Of a stretch of DNA of 64,000 nucleotides, positions 33,670 to 41,707 are shown piece after piece. The notes below the pieces were generated by a model. The model was not told where the DNA came from, made no database searches, and saw only the letters and a program-made list of their open reading frames with translations. A program made the translations under genes and the position numbers. Each line of letters starts with the position of its first letter. Within the stretch, counting starts at the first letter, position 1. Origin of the DNA: Aliishimia sp965656085 (GTDB lineage: Bacteria > Pseudomonadota > Alphaproteobacteria > Rhodobacterales > Rhodobacteraceae); contig CBFHJA010000013.1 of assembly GCA_965656085.1 (NCBI GenBank), forward strand, positions 34,479-98,478, written 5' to 3'.

Positions 33670-35080
33670 AGGACACCGTATCCGGGCTCACATCGCCGGT
33701 CTCGAAAAAGCGCTTCGGGTTCAGGTCGAAGATGAGTTTGCCGCTTTCGCATGTCTCACGCAGAATGCCCGCTGCAAGGGCCGTATTGTCAACCACTTGT
33801 CGCACCTGCCGGTCGGTGAGGCCAAGGCTGCTGTCGAGCCACTGATAGACCGGGCCGTTGGATTGAAGGTCCATGTTCAGAGCCATCAGCTTGCGATAAA
33901 CGCCCGCATCGAAATGTCGGAGCTTTTCGAGCATCTGGGTCGACTTGGTGAAGTTCGCGTAGGCCACGCGCCCGCCTGCGTCGTTGTCATTGAGATTGGT
34001 GCGCCGCAGAAGGATGGCTCCCTCAGGCACATCCCCGTCGCCGGGTTCATGGTGCTTTGCCCGTTGGTGCTTCTGCTCCCCGTTTTCAAGCCAATAGTAA
34101 TAGGGGGTAAAGTCGATGTTTCCGATCCTGTCCTGCTGGCTGAAGATATAGTCGAGCAAAACGATTTCCGAGACTTCCCGCATCCAGTAGGCCACTTGCG
34201 CCGCTGGAACGTCCGGGCCCAGATCTCGGTTGATCTGCCGATCTCGTCTGGCCTCCTGCAAGCCTTGCGCGATCGCCGCGTCGAGCGGTCGTTCGGAGCG
34301 CAGGGCGAGAAAAGCCGGGGTTTTCTGGAAATCGAAGTTCTGTCCCTTGCCCCATCCGGATTTGCGTGTGCCATTGACCTCGGAGCCGTAGCGATGGCCC
34401 GGGCTCGATAGCAAGACGCCAAAGATTTGCGTCCGATCCTCGGTGAAAAGCTCATCTGTTGGCGCGTAGCTGGCAGGGTTGCGTTCCGCGTCCAGCAAGT
34501 GACGCCATCCTTCATGGTTCATCCGCCCGGTCTTGCCGGAGAGCGACAGCCCCGGACGTGCAACCTCGTCCGCGTGCGCCGCTGCGTCCATCGATCGCCA
34601 TACCGCGACAGGCACCTTCACGGACATATCGAAATACCTTGAGAAATGGTAATAGAGCAGCGAACTTGGCGAGAACGTGCCGCTGGTGCCGCTGGCATTC
34701 ATCGTGACCTTGAATTTCGCCAGATCGTCCCGCGCCAGATCCTTGGCCGCTTTCCCTTCCGGACAGGCGTTGCGCATGAAGGCGGCCCGGTCGTTGCTGT
34801 ATGGCCCATCGGAGATGTCATAAACCATCATGCCAGGGCTGGTGCTCCACGTCTTTGGGCACAACGCGACCGTTGGGGCATAGAGGTCGATCTCGCAATA
34901 CGCAGCCTCGTCCTCCAAATCACCCTTATCGTAAGCGCCACCCGGGATCTGCGTAATCCGCACGCAGCGTTCGGTGAGACCGTTCGGGCTTGCAAAACTC
35001 GTCTCGACACCGCGCACAGCATCGCTTGCCAGTACGGGAAACGCCAACAGAAGGGCAGGCAGCAGGGTGAGCAGTCTCAT
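33656..35080 (-). CDS. Secreted atypical kinase-like protein
   Basis: 474 residues with signal peptide MRLLTLLPALLLAFPVLA. Four cysteines in residues 39-106 suggest disulfides. KFKVTMNASGTSGTFSPSSL resembles the glycine-containing front of atypical kinases. EIVLLDYIFSQQDRIGN (Asp 317, Arg 318, Asn 321) fits the D-R-x2-N catalytic loop of Fam20C/HipA/CotH-like kinases, and NLNDNDAGGR (364-370) fits the D-N-D/DFG-like metal site. Kinase activity is inferred only. It starts 1 bp after the stop of the phosphatase-like gene and overlaps the metallophosphoesterase gene. Confidence 0.75.
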   Translation of the reverse strand: MRLLTLLPALLLAFPVLASDAVRGVETSFASPNGLTERCVRITQIPGGAYDKGDLEDEAAYCEIDLYAPTVALCPKTWSTSPGMMVYDISDGPYSNDRAAFMRNACPEGKAAKDLARDDLAKFKVTMNASGTSGTFSPSSLLYYHFSRYFDMSVKVPVAVWRSMDAAAHADEVARPGLSLSGKTGRMNHEGWRHLLDAERNPASYAPTDELFTEDRTQIFGVLLSSPGHRYGSEVNGTRKSGWGKGQNFDFQKTPAFLALRSERPLDAAIAQGLQEARRDRQINRDLGPDVPAAQVAYWMREVSEIVLLDYIFSQQDRIGNIDFTPYYYWLENGEQKHQRAKHHEPGDGDVPEGAILLRRTNLNDNDAGGRVAYANFTKSTQMLEKLRHFDAGVYRKLMALNMDLQSNGPVYQWLDSSLGLTDRQVRQVVDNTALAAGILRETCESGKLIFDLNPKRFFETGDVSPDTVSCDGS

Positions 35081-35081
35081 G

Positions 35082-35726
35082 TCATTCCTCAGGGCAAATT
35101 GCGGCGCGGTCCGCGTCGCTGATGGATAGGGACGTATTGATAGAGAAGTTGTCGAACTTCCGGTCGATCCACGCATCACATCCTCCGGAACAGGGCGCGC
35201 CATTGCGGGCCTCGTTCCAGTAGCTCTTTGCCCGGCTTTCAGACCAGCCGCAGAACTGAACCAGCGCCATCGCCGACAAAGCGCCAGAGGCGTGCACCCC
35301 CCACATGCAATGCAGATAGACCGGCCCGTTGCCGCCCTTTATGACCTCATGGACGGCTTTCATGACTTTTGCCGGACGCGATGATCGGGCAGACTGATAG
35401 TCAAAGCTACCGGCTCCGCACGATGTTTTGCCGTATTCCGTGTTTTTGCCGAAATCCGCATAGAACCCTCCGGAAAACCCTTCTTCACAGAGGGATTTCC
35501 TCTGCTGTGTGGACAGTCCGGTGCGGTTTTTGTCGCCTCCTGAAAAACCCGCCCTGTAGAGCACGCCATCGAGTACCGGACGAAAGAACGCGGCGCCATC
35601 AGGGGCTCCGGGATTGGTCCGCGCCAGCATTTCTGCCTCCGTCGGCCCTCCGTTGCGGCTTATGACATCCGCGGTGGATGGACCCGCAGCGATGGCGAGT
35701 ATCAACCCGAAAAGTATGTGTTTCAT
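35082..35726 (-). CDS. Secreted dual-specificity phosphatase-like protein lacking catalytic Arg
   Basis: 214 residues with signal peptide MKHILFGLILAIAAGPSTA. The P-loop region VYLHCMWGVHASGALSAMAL contains His 139-Cys 140, but the arginine of HC-x5-R is Ala 146, followed by Ser 147. Cysteines at 80, 103, 159, 179 and 183 suggest disulfides. The fold (LYRAGFSGGDKNRTGL front, helix after the P-loop) is that of tyrosine/dual-specificity phosphatases. Without the Arg it is likely a binding or substrate-trapping protein. First gene of the tight five-gene operon. Confidence 0.75.
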   Translation of the reverse strand: MKHILFGLILAIAAGPSTADVISRNGGPTEAEMLARTNPGAPDGAAFFRPVLDGVLYRAGFSGGDKNRTGLSTQQRKSLCEEGFSGGFYADFGKNTEYGKTSCGAGSFDYQSARSSRPAKVMKAVHEVIKGGNGPVYLHCMWGVHASGALSAMALVQFCGWSESRAKSYWNEARNGAPCSGGCDAWIDRKFDNFSINTSLSISDADRAAICPEE

Positions 35727-35867
35727 GATATGCGTTCCCTTCGACTTCAAAGCGTGTAGCTGTACGGGCGAATACCCACGGCCTCACGGGTTTCTGATAC
35801 TCTGCAAGTGCTGTCATCAGCATGCAATTGCTTTCGTTCTGGTTTGCCATTTTGGGACATGCCGGTG

Positions 35868-36641
35868 TCACAAGGCGCGGTATACGATCCATAGTATCGC
35901 AAAAAGAACCGGTTGGTGGAGCAAATAGATCGAAAGGCTATACCGGCCCGGTGCGGCCAGCCGTTCCCATGCGGAGGTTGGTGGAATTGCGCTGAGGACG
36001 TGACGAGGAAGCATCCGAGCGGCGAGCATACCCAGCAGATAAGCTGCCAGCCACGGGAAGACGGGAATGAAGTCCAGAGATGCGGGAACCGTCGCCCCAA
36101 GACCGGTCCAAGCGAGATACACGCTGTCAAAAACACCTCGGCCAAACTGATCATTCACCGCGAACACGCAGACGGCCCCAGCGGCAAGCCCCAAGGCCGG
36201 CACATGCAGCAAGAGTGGCCCGAACAGCGCAAAAAATGCGATGGCATGGAGAATTCCGAAGAAGATGAAGCGGTCCGGGAAGGCGGCGTAGGTCGCAGCG
36301 CTGACAAGAAGAGCCGCCCCAACGATCGTGCCTGTGCGCCGTAGCCACGCACCCGCACGAAACTTCCGCTCATGTGCCAAGACCATGCTGAGGCCCGACA
36401 AAAAGATGAACGTGGCGGCAACCGTTCGGGCGAAAAGCGCCCATCCACCCGAAAGTGTTGTCCCCTCTAGCACCAAGCCGAACACCTCAAGGTCGCGGAC
36501 GAAATGAAAAATGATCATCGCCAAAAGCGCGGAACTCCGTGCGAGGTCTACCGCCAACAAGCGTTCCTTCCGTGCGGTCGCGGCCCCCGATGTGTTGCCA
36601 AAACCGATGCAAAGAAACAGTGCAGCCGTCCAAAGGCGCAT
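35868..36641 (-). CDS. DUF1624/acyltransferase-3-like membrane protein
   Basis: About 257 residues. RLLAVDLARSSALLAMIIFHFVRDLEVFG (conserved Asp and His), then TFIFLSGLSMVLAHER and IFFGILHAIAFFALFGPLLL, match the heparan-alpha-glucosaminide N-acetyltransferase-like DUF1624 family, which transfers acetyl groups across the membrane. About eight helices. GGAAGGG precedes ATG 36641. It is 141 bp upstream of the phosphatase-like gene and may share its transcript. Confidence 0.8.
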   Translation of the reverse strand: MRLWTAALFLCIGFGNTSGAATARKERLLAVDLARSSALLAMIIFHFVRDLEVFGLVLEGTTLSGGWALFARTVAATFIFLSGLSMVLAHERKFRAGAWLRRTGTIVGAALLVSAATYAAFPDRFIFFGILHAIAFFALFGPLLLHVPALGLAAGAVCVFAVNDQFGRGVFDSVYLAWTGLGATVPASLDFIPVFPWLAAYLLGMLAARMLPRHVLSAIPPTSAWERLAAPGRYSLSIYLLHQPVLFAILWIVYRAL

Positions 36642-36812
36642 TTTCTTCGCCCTTCCAAGACCTCCAAGCAGATGATCACTTCGCATGGGCAGCGCCTTGC
36701 GCCTCAGAGGATTTCAAAAAATGCGCCCGCCTGGCAACCACGAGGTAGTTGAAACGCTGCCAGGCGGGCACAAGGACCGGCGAACCGGGTTCATTGTTCA
36801 AAACGTTGGAAC

Positions 36813-37121
36813 CTAGTCGGAAACTGCGTCGCGAAGCCGCTGCATGACCGTTTCGCAGTCCGCCCGCGTCCCGACCAGCGTTGACTCTTCTGGCACAGCT
36901 CCGCCCATATCCGTTGCTGCCCGCGTGAGAACCTGAGCAATCTGCTCGTCGCTGAGCAGTCCCTCTTCTTCCGCTGCGATCACCGTTGAGCATATACCCG
37001 CACTGAGCCCGGTTGCGATTCCAGCGCCGGCGACTGTACCGCCGATTATCGAACCGCCAAAGATCGCACCGCCCACCAAGCCCAGCACAAGGCCGATAAT
37101 CCCAAAGAGTACTTTTCCCAT
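36813..37121 (-). CDS. Small glycine-zipper membrane protein
   Basis: 102 residues starting MGKVLFGIIGLVLGLVGGAI with a long Gly/Ala/Ile zipper (to about residue 45) and a soluble helical tail (LLSDEQIAQVLTRAATDMGG, then CETVMQRLRDAVSD). AAGGAGAAACC precedes the ATG. Part of the envelope-protein gene run. Function unknown. Confidence 0.65.
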   Translation of the reverse strand: MGKVLFGIIGLVLGLVGGAIFGGSIIGGTVAGAGIATGLSAGICSTVIAAEEEGLLSDEQIAQVLTRAATDMGGAVPEESTLVGTRADCETVMQRLRDAVSD

Positions 37122-37150
37122 TTCCGGTTTCTCCTTTAAGTGCCTGACCC

Positions 37151-37321
37151 TTAGAGCCAAACTAGGTTTAGAACAAACAGCACGGCAAAGAGGTTGGCGA
37201 ACTGGAAGAGGCTCTTGCGGCCCTTCGTCATATTCTCGAACGCACTTGCGTGATCAACCAGCCAAGGAAGGGCCAGCATGATGATAGCTGTCGCGATTAT
37301 ATGCGGAATATCGAGGGTCAT
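37151..37321 (-). CDS. 56-residue membrane peptide
   Basis: Short frame MTLDIPHIIATAIIMLALPW ... FANLFAVLFVLNLVWL with two hydrophobic segments joined by a basic loop (FENMTKGRKSLFQ). TCAGGAG lies six to eight bases ahead of the ATG, a strong site. It sits 14 bp after the stop of the next upstream gene and 29 bp before the glycine-zipper gene, so it is probably part of the same transcript. Confidence 0.65.
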   Translation of the reverse strand: MTLDIPHIIATAIIMLALPWLVDHASAFENMTKGRKSLFQFANLFAVLFVLNLVWL

Positions 37322-37335
37322 TTAATCTCCTGACG

Positions 37336-37608
37336 TCAACCTTGGGCTGATTTGGAACGCAGGGCAAGGAAACGGCACAGCCCTGCGAGGATCAATGCGT
37401 TGAGCAAGGGCGCCAAAATTGCGAGCCATGGGACAATAGCGTCTGGAAGATCCCCGATGAACCGGTTCCAAGGCAATCCGAGCGGGATCAAAAAGATCCC
37501 TGATAGCGGATCCGGTTCCTGCCCGAACAGGCCCCATGTGCCAATCGCCAGAAGGACGAGCGCGATCGCATAGACCACAACGAATATCCTGACGATCCAT
37601 CGGCACAT
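37336..37608 (-). CDS. Small membrane protein with GLFGQE motif
   Basis: 90 residues: helix 1 (IVRIFVVVYAIALVLLAIGTW), a conserved-looking loop GLFGQEPDPLSGIFLIPLGLPWN, helix 2 (WLAILAPLLNALILAGLCRFL). I recognise the loop pattern from small membrane proteins but no function. GTG 37611 immediately precedes ATG 37608; AGAAGG fits the latter better. Confidence 0.65.
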   Translation of the reverse strand: MCRWIVRIFVVVYAIALVLLAIGTWGLFGQEPDPLSGIFLIPLGLPWNRFIGDLPDAIVPWLAILAPLLNALILAGLCRFLALRSKSAQG

Positions 37609-37622
37609 CACAACGCCTTCTG

Positions 37623-37931
37623 TCAGTTCGCGAATTCGCTGAAGACCGTGACGCTTCCATCGGCCTCAAGCCGGCAACTGAGACGCTGACCACCGGCATC
37701 GAGAACGAGCAGCGGTCCACCGCCGGTGCGAATACGATCCAAAATGTTGATGTCCATGGCCGGGAAATTGGCAAATCGGGCCGCCTGATCGATGCACGGA
37801 GTAGTCATCGCGTTGAATTGCGCGTCCGTGCCGCTGAGTCCATCAGAAGACCCGCTGCCGCTGGTTTCTACACAGCCCGTCACGGCGGCCAGGGCCGCCG
37901 CACAAATCACCATTTTCATCACATACTTCAT
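37623..37931 (-). CDS. Small lipoprotein (C-x-C domain type)
   Basis: 102 residues with lipobox AAVTGCVET. The mature part has PCIDQAARFANFP and GQRLSCRLEADGSVTVFSEF: two cysteines about 50 residues apart and a W/S-x-C-x-V/L-x-x-DGS ending, the same layout as the lipoproteins at 39507-40205 and 40359-40703. AAGGAG precedes the ATG. Probably outer-membrane anchored. Function unknown. Confidence 0.7.
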   Translation of the reverse strand: MKYVMKMVICAAALAAVTGCVETSGSGSSDGLSGTDAQFNAMTTPCIDQAARFANFPAMDINILDRIRTGGGPLLVLDAGGQRLSCRLEADGSVTVFSEFAN

Positions 37932-37975
37932 GTTGTCCCACTCCTTGCTTTTGGGGTTCAGGTCTAAACTCAGAC

Positions 37976-39106
37976 TTACTGGATACCGAAAATGACCTTG
38001 AAAGCCTCCGGGCCGTCGCCACCATTGGTCACCTCGATCCGGTGATCGCCAGAGCGAAACAGATCCCCGCGATATTCCTTGGAGGGTCCGCCGCGATCGA
38101 GCAACTCTCCGTCCGGATTGAACAACCGCCAAGACGGGTTCGGGCTGCCCGTTGCAAGCCGGAAGTAAAGGGTTTGGCCACTGCGCGCGCCGAGGATGAA
38201 AGTGACAGATGTTCTGGCTGCGAGGCGATCTGTCAATTCAGCACCGGTACCGCCGGCGGGAAACCGCACGCGTTCGATCCGTGACGCACTGGGCAACTGC
38301 GTCGCTTGCCCGCTCTGACTGGTCAGGAAGCGGGCGTTGACCCAGCCCCGTCCACGCATGTCGGTCTGCATCTCGATCTGGCACCAGCGGGCGTTGCCCT
38401 GCATCTGGCAACCAAGATTGCGCACCTGGGTGCCGTTGCCTAGCGCACCCACGATGCGATGATTGGTGCCGGGTCCGGCACGCACGTTCAGCACATCGCC
38501 TGTAGGTACACCTGTCACACGTTGCAGCGGACCGGTTGCGGGCGGTGGAGCGGCTCCGGCACGGGTGAGATAGCGCCCTGCGACCCAGCCGCGTTCGCGC
38601 ATGTCCGTCATCATTTCGATCTCGCACCAGCGGGTGTTGCCCTGCATTTGGCATCCGAGATTGCGAACGGAGGTGCCGTTGGTCAGCGCCCCGACCACGC
38701 GGTTGCCGGTGCCTGGTCCACTTCGAACATTGAGCGTATCACCGGCGCGCAGTCCGGTGACCTGTACGATGCTACCTTGTTGTGCGTTTCCGCCTCCCGG
38801 CAGGTAGGCGTTCTGGAGGCGTCCCTCCGCGAAGAACTCCACCATACGGCGGCCCTCCGACGCATAGGAGCAGGCGAAATCCTCGAAGCGGGTCTCCAGA
38901 AAGATCCGGCCATTGATCGCATGCGTTCCATCAACACGCTGGCCGCTATACTGCATCTCTGTGCGGGCGTTGTACTCACGGAAGTAGCTTTGTGCGGTGC
39001 TGGAGCACTCGTTGAGCATGAAGGCCTGAGATTGGGCGAGGGCAGCGGTGCCCTGCAGGCCGGTGACACAGGCGAGTATCGCAAGGGATTTCTGCCAGAC
39101 GCGCAT
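37976..39106 (-). CDS. Secreted protein with two SH3 domains and a C-terminal beta-sandwich
   Basis: 376 residues, signal peptide to about residue 25. Two bacterial SH3 domains at about 115-182 and 195-262 are near copies, each with LNVR(S/A)GPGT and VRNLGCQMQGN(T/A)RWC. The last 100 residues (RIERVRFPAGGTGAELTDRL, SGQTLYFRLA, SGDHRIEV) form a PPC/lysozyme-inhibitor-like beta domain shared with the protein at 40747-41667. SH3b modules bind cell-wall peptides. GGAGG lies 12 bp ahead of the start. Envelope location is inferred. Confidence 0.8.
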   Translation of the reverse strand: MRVWQKSLAILACVTGLQGTAALAQSQAFMLNECSSTAQSYFREYNARTEMQYSGQRVDGTHAINGRIFLETRFEDFACSYASEGRRMVEFFAEGRLQNAYLPGGGNAQQGSIVQVTGLRAGDTLNVRSGPGTGNRVVGALTNGTSVRNLGCQMQGNTRWCEIEMMTDMRERGWVAGRYLTRAGAAPPPATGPLQRVTGVPTGDVLNVRAGPGTNHRIVGALGNGTQVRNLGCQMQGNARWCQIEMQTDMRGRGWVNARFLTSQSGQATQLPSASRIERVRFPAGGTGAELTDRLAARTSVTFILGARSGQTLYFRLATGSPNPSWRLFNPDGELLDRGGPSKEYRGDLFRSGDHRIEVTNGGDGPEAFKVIFGIQ

Positions 39107-39128
39107 CTTGCCGATCCTCCAACGTCCC

Positions 39129-39494
39129 TTAGTTCGCCGCCTTGCGGATCAGGCGGACGATAAGGATCAAGACGACCGCGCCGATCAAGGCCGCGATGAA
39201 ACTTCCCATCGTGCCTCCGATCGACACGCCAAGGAGCGGCAGGACATACCCGGCAAGGAGCGAGCCACCGATCCCGGCAGCGATGTTGCCCAGCAAGCCC
39301 GAGCCTTGCCCCTTTACGATGAGACCCGCGAGCCAGCCGACAATGGCACCGATGATGACCACCAGCAGCAGGCCGATCAGGCCGCCGACGGCGGCGCCCA
39401 TGGCCTCTGCTGTTTGATCCTGTGCGATAGCAGGGCTTGCGACAATCAGCAAACCTAGGGCCTTGCAAGTTACTTGAACTGGTTTTTGCAGCAT
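39129..39494 (-). CDS. GlsB/YeaQ/YmgE family membrane protein
   Basis: 121 residues. Signal-like N-terminus, then IGAIVGWLAGLIVKGQGSGLLGNIAAGIGGSLLAGYVLPLLG, read in pieces, is the GlsB/YeaQ/YmgE (transglycosylase-associated) hallmark G-W-x-A-G-x-x-x-x-G-x-G-x-x-x-x-x-x-x-G-x-x-G. Members respond to envelope stress. AAGGAG lies just before the ATG. It sits between the double-SH3 gene and a lipoprotein gene. Confidence 0.85.
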   Translation of the reverse strand: MLQKPVQVTCKALGLLIVASPAIAQDQTAEAMGAAVGGLIGLLLVVIIGAIVGWLAGLIVKGQGSGLLGNIAAGIGGSLLAGYVLPLLGVSIGGTMGSFIAALIGAVVLILIVRLIRKAAN

Positions 39495-39506
39495 TCTGTT
39501 ATCTCC

Positions 39507-40205
39507 TTAGCAGTCTTCCGCAGGCAGCATGACAACTTCCGAAAAGACGCCATCCGAGGTGGTAATCCGTGCACATGCGCCCGTTTCGCGATTGAACCAG
39601 AAGGTTGTCAGACCCTCAGAGCGAATGGCTTCGAACCCGAGCGCCCGCAATCCGCCGGGCGCCTGACCCGCTGGAGCGCCGACAAATTCGGTGACATCTG
39701 TGGGACTGCCCACAGCGTGGATCGCCTCATCGGTCGAACTCCCATCCATCGCGCCGCCGCCATCATCCGCGGTTGCGGCCTCTTCGGTACCAGCCGCGCT
39801 GTCTTGTGCTTCGATAGATGCGCTGCTCGCATCGTTTGAAACGAGGCAGCGCCAAGTGTTGCCGGTCTGATCGAGCAAGATGACAAGTGAATTCGCTTCG
39901 GAGAACTCGGTGCTTTGCACCGTGCCGCCGACCGATCCTTCCTGCGCGCGCAGCGCATCAATGCAGGCGTCAATCGCGTCCTGCGTCACCTCAGAGCGAC
40001 TGGCCGTGCTTTCCTCGGCGGTCTCGTCGTCGGCACCGTCCATGGCCCCGCCCCCGTCATCCGCTGTTGCGGTGTTCTCAGTTGCCGGTTGGGACTGCGA
40101 GCTTTCGGTAGGTGCGGCGCCTGCCTCTTCAGCAGTCGGCGCGTCTTCCTCTTGGCATGCGGCGAGTGCCAGGGCAGTCACGGTGCAGAGTAAAAGCCGT
40201 TTCAT
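39507..40205 (-). CDS. Lipoprotein with repeated DDGGGAMDG linker
   Basis: 232 residues, lipobox ALAACQEED. Acidic Ser/Thr-rich linkers contain TADDGGGAMDG twice. Between them is the domain ACIDALRAQEGS ... TEFSEANSLVILL ... GNTWRCLVSND, paralogous to the lipoprotein at 40359-40703. The last part (GLRALGFEAIRSEGLTTFWFNRETGACARITTSDG) is a separate small domain with its own cysteine pair. Function unknown. Confidence 0.75.
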   Translation of the reverse strand: MKRLLLCTVTALALAACQEEDAPTAEEAGAAPTESSQSQPATENTATADDGGGAMDGADDETAEESTASRSEVTQDAIDACIDALRAQEGSVGGTVQSTEFSEANSLVILLDQTGNTWRCLVSNDASSASIEAQDSAAGTEEAATADDGGGAMDGSSTDEAIHAVGSPTDVTEFVGAPAGQAPGGLRALGFEAIRSEGLTTFWFNRETGACARITTSDGVFSEVVMLPAEDC

Positions 40206-40358
40206 AGATTGCGTCCTTTGCCAGTCGGCCCGGATACGGTGGTCACGTTCATCACGTCCGTACAGGGGTGCAACAAGAGCGGATATGTTGATTGGGCAGT
40301 CAATGGTATGTTTCACGGGGCAGACCCTGCACGCCGAATGCGCGCAGGGTCCGTTGCA

Positions 40359-40703
40359 TTAAAGCGTGCCTTCGTTCCCCATGAACTCCACGAACGGGTC
40401 GCTTCCGTCCTCCGAGACAAGACAACGCCAGGGCGCGCCATTTGCCCCCACGCGCATATAAACCGCGCTGTTGGCTTCCGAGAATTCCGAGCCCACGACT
40501 TGGACACCGCCATCTGTCTGCGAGGCCAGCAGATTTTGACAGGCCGCGGTCGCAGCATCGCTGGCGCCGAACCTGCCTTCGATAAAGGGCGGACCTCCGG
40601 GTGCCGGTTGCATCTGCGCGCCCGACGGGCTGCCCGAGGTCTCGACACATGCCGCCAAAAGGGCGAGCGCGCCCAGACCCGTTATTGCAATTCGTAGTCT
40701 CAT
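40359..40703 (-). CDS. Small lipoprotein (C-x-C domain type)
   Basis: 114 residues with lipobox LLAACVETSG. The mature domain TAACQNLLASQTDGGVQVVG then SEFSEANSAVYMRV and WRCLVSEDGSDPFVEF matches the neighbouring lipoprotein domain, including the SEFSEANS core and WRCLVS. ATG 40703 was chosen over 40721 because AAGGAAAA precedes it. Function unknown. Confidence 0.72.
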   Translation of the reverse strand: MRLRIAITGLGALALLAACVETSGSPSGAQMQPAPGGPPFIEGRFGASDAATAACQNLLASQTDGGVQVVGSEFSEANSAVYMRVGANGAPWRCLVSEDGSDPFVEFMGNEGTL

Positions 40704-40746
40704 GGTGATTTTCCTTTTCAAGTCGTTCTTGAGTCGATTTCTCGGT

Positions 40747-41667
40747 TCAGTTGATCCCGAAGATCACGGTATAGGACTGTGCTGTGTTCGACGTGTTGTA
40801 TACCTCGATCGTATGATCGCCGGATTGCCAAAGACCATTCCCGAACTCCTGGTCCGCACCCACCTCGTCCTGCATAGTCGATCCGTCGGGATTGTAGATG
40901 ACATAGGTCATGCCCGGGCCGCTGGCTGCGAGGCGGAAGTAGAGGTTTTGACCGCTCTGCGCGCCAAGCACGTAGCGGCGGGAGCCACCGGGATCGAGGC
41001 TGTCCGTAAACTCCGTGCCGGTTGCTCCACGCGGAAACTGGACCCGCTCGACGGTGTGGCGGGCCATGCCGCCGTCGACAACTGGTGTGGCGCGCGCGGC
41101 GCGCACCGGGCCACTCGATTCGGTGAGGAAATCAGCCGCTGCCCATCCCGAGGCATCGCCATCGGCGATGTGACACCACGTGCGCCCCTCGCTCTGCTGA
41201 CAACCGAGATTTTCCACGACGGTGCCGCTGGGCAGCTTGCCCATGACCGGTGCCGAGGTGGACGGCGCAGAGCGCACATTCAAACGACCGGCCACGCTGA
41301 CCTCGAAATGGTCGGGCCCACCGGCGCCCGCCATCGTGTCGCTCGGCGCGGAAGCGGACCCCTCTGACAGGATCGTGCAGAACCCTCCTGCGCTCCCCGG
41401 TGGCTCGAACCTGACGTGCAGGTCACTTCCGTCTGCTTCCGTGCTGATCGGGAACGTGATGCCGCCCGCCTTGGCTTCGAAGTAATGCTGGTTGAACATG
41501 GCGACGCTGGCCGGGGTTCCGTTGACCTGAACGTTCCCGGCTGGGTCGGCGCTGATGGTGATGCCCGTGGGGCACTGCGCAGTGAAGACAGGCATGTCGG
41601 CAAACGCTCCGGTTGCGACTGACATTGCCGCACCACAGACTGCGTACAGAATGATCTTGGTGTTCAT
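40747..41667 (-). CDS. Secreted SH3 protein with C-terminal beta-sandwich
   Basis: 306 residues, signal peptide MNTKIILYAVCGAAMSVATG (cut near AFA). An N-terminal domain (residues 25-110, two cysteines) is followed by one SH3 domain (VAGRLNVRSAPSTSAPVMGK, VVENLGCQQSEGRTWC) and the same C-terminal beta domain as 37976-39106 (VERVQFPRGATGTEFTDSL, SGQNLYFRLA, SGDHTIEVYN). The two clearly arose by duplication. Probably periplasmic. Confidence 0.8.
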   Translation of the reverse strand: MNTKIILYAVCGAAMSVATGAFADMPVFTAQCPTGITISADPAGNVQVNGTPASVAMFNQHYFEAKAGGITFPISTEADGSDLHVRFEPPGSAGGFCTILSEGSASAPSDTMAGAGGPDHFEVSVAGRLNVRSAPSTSAPVMGKLPSGTVVENLGCQQSEGRTWCHIADGDASGWAAADFLTESSGPVRAARATPVVDGGMARHTVERVQFPRGATGTEFTDSLDPGGSRRYVLGAQSGQNLYFRLAASGPGMTYVIYNPDGSTMQDEVGADQEFGNGLWQSGDHTIEVYNTSNTAQSYTVIFGIN

Positions 41668-41707
41668 TTTTAGGCTTCCTCTGTTTTGCTTCGGGTCAAG
41701 ATGCAGT

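Noticed and set aside
38238..38654. Near-identical repeated DNA within the double-SH3 gene taken as a mobile repeat
   Set aside because: It is the internal duplication of the SH3 domain within one reading frame.
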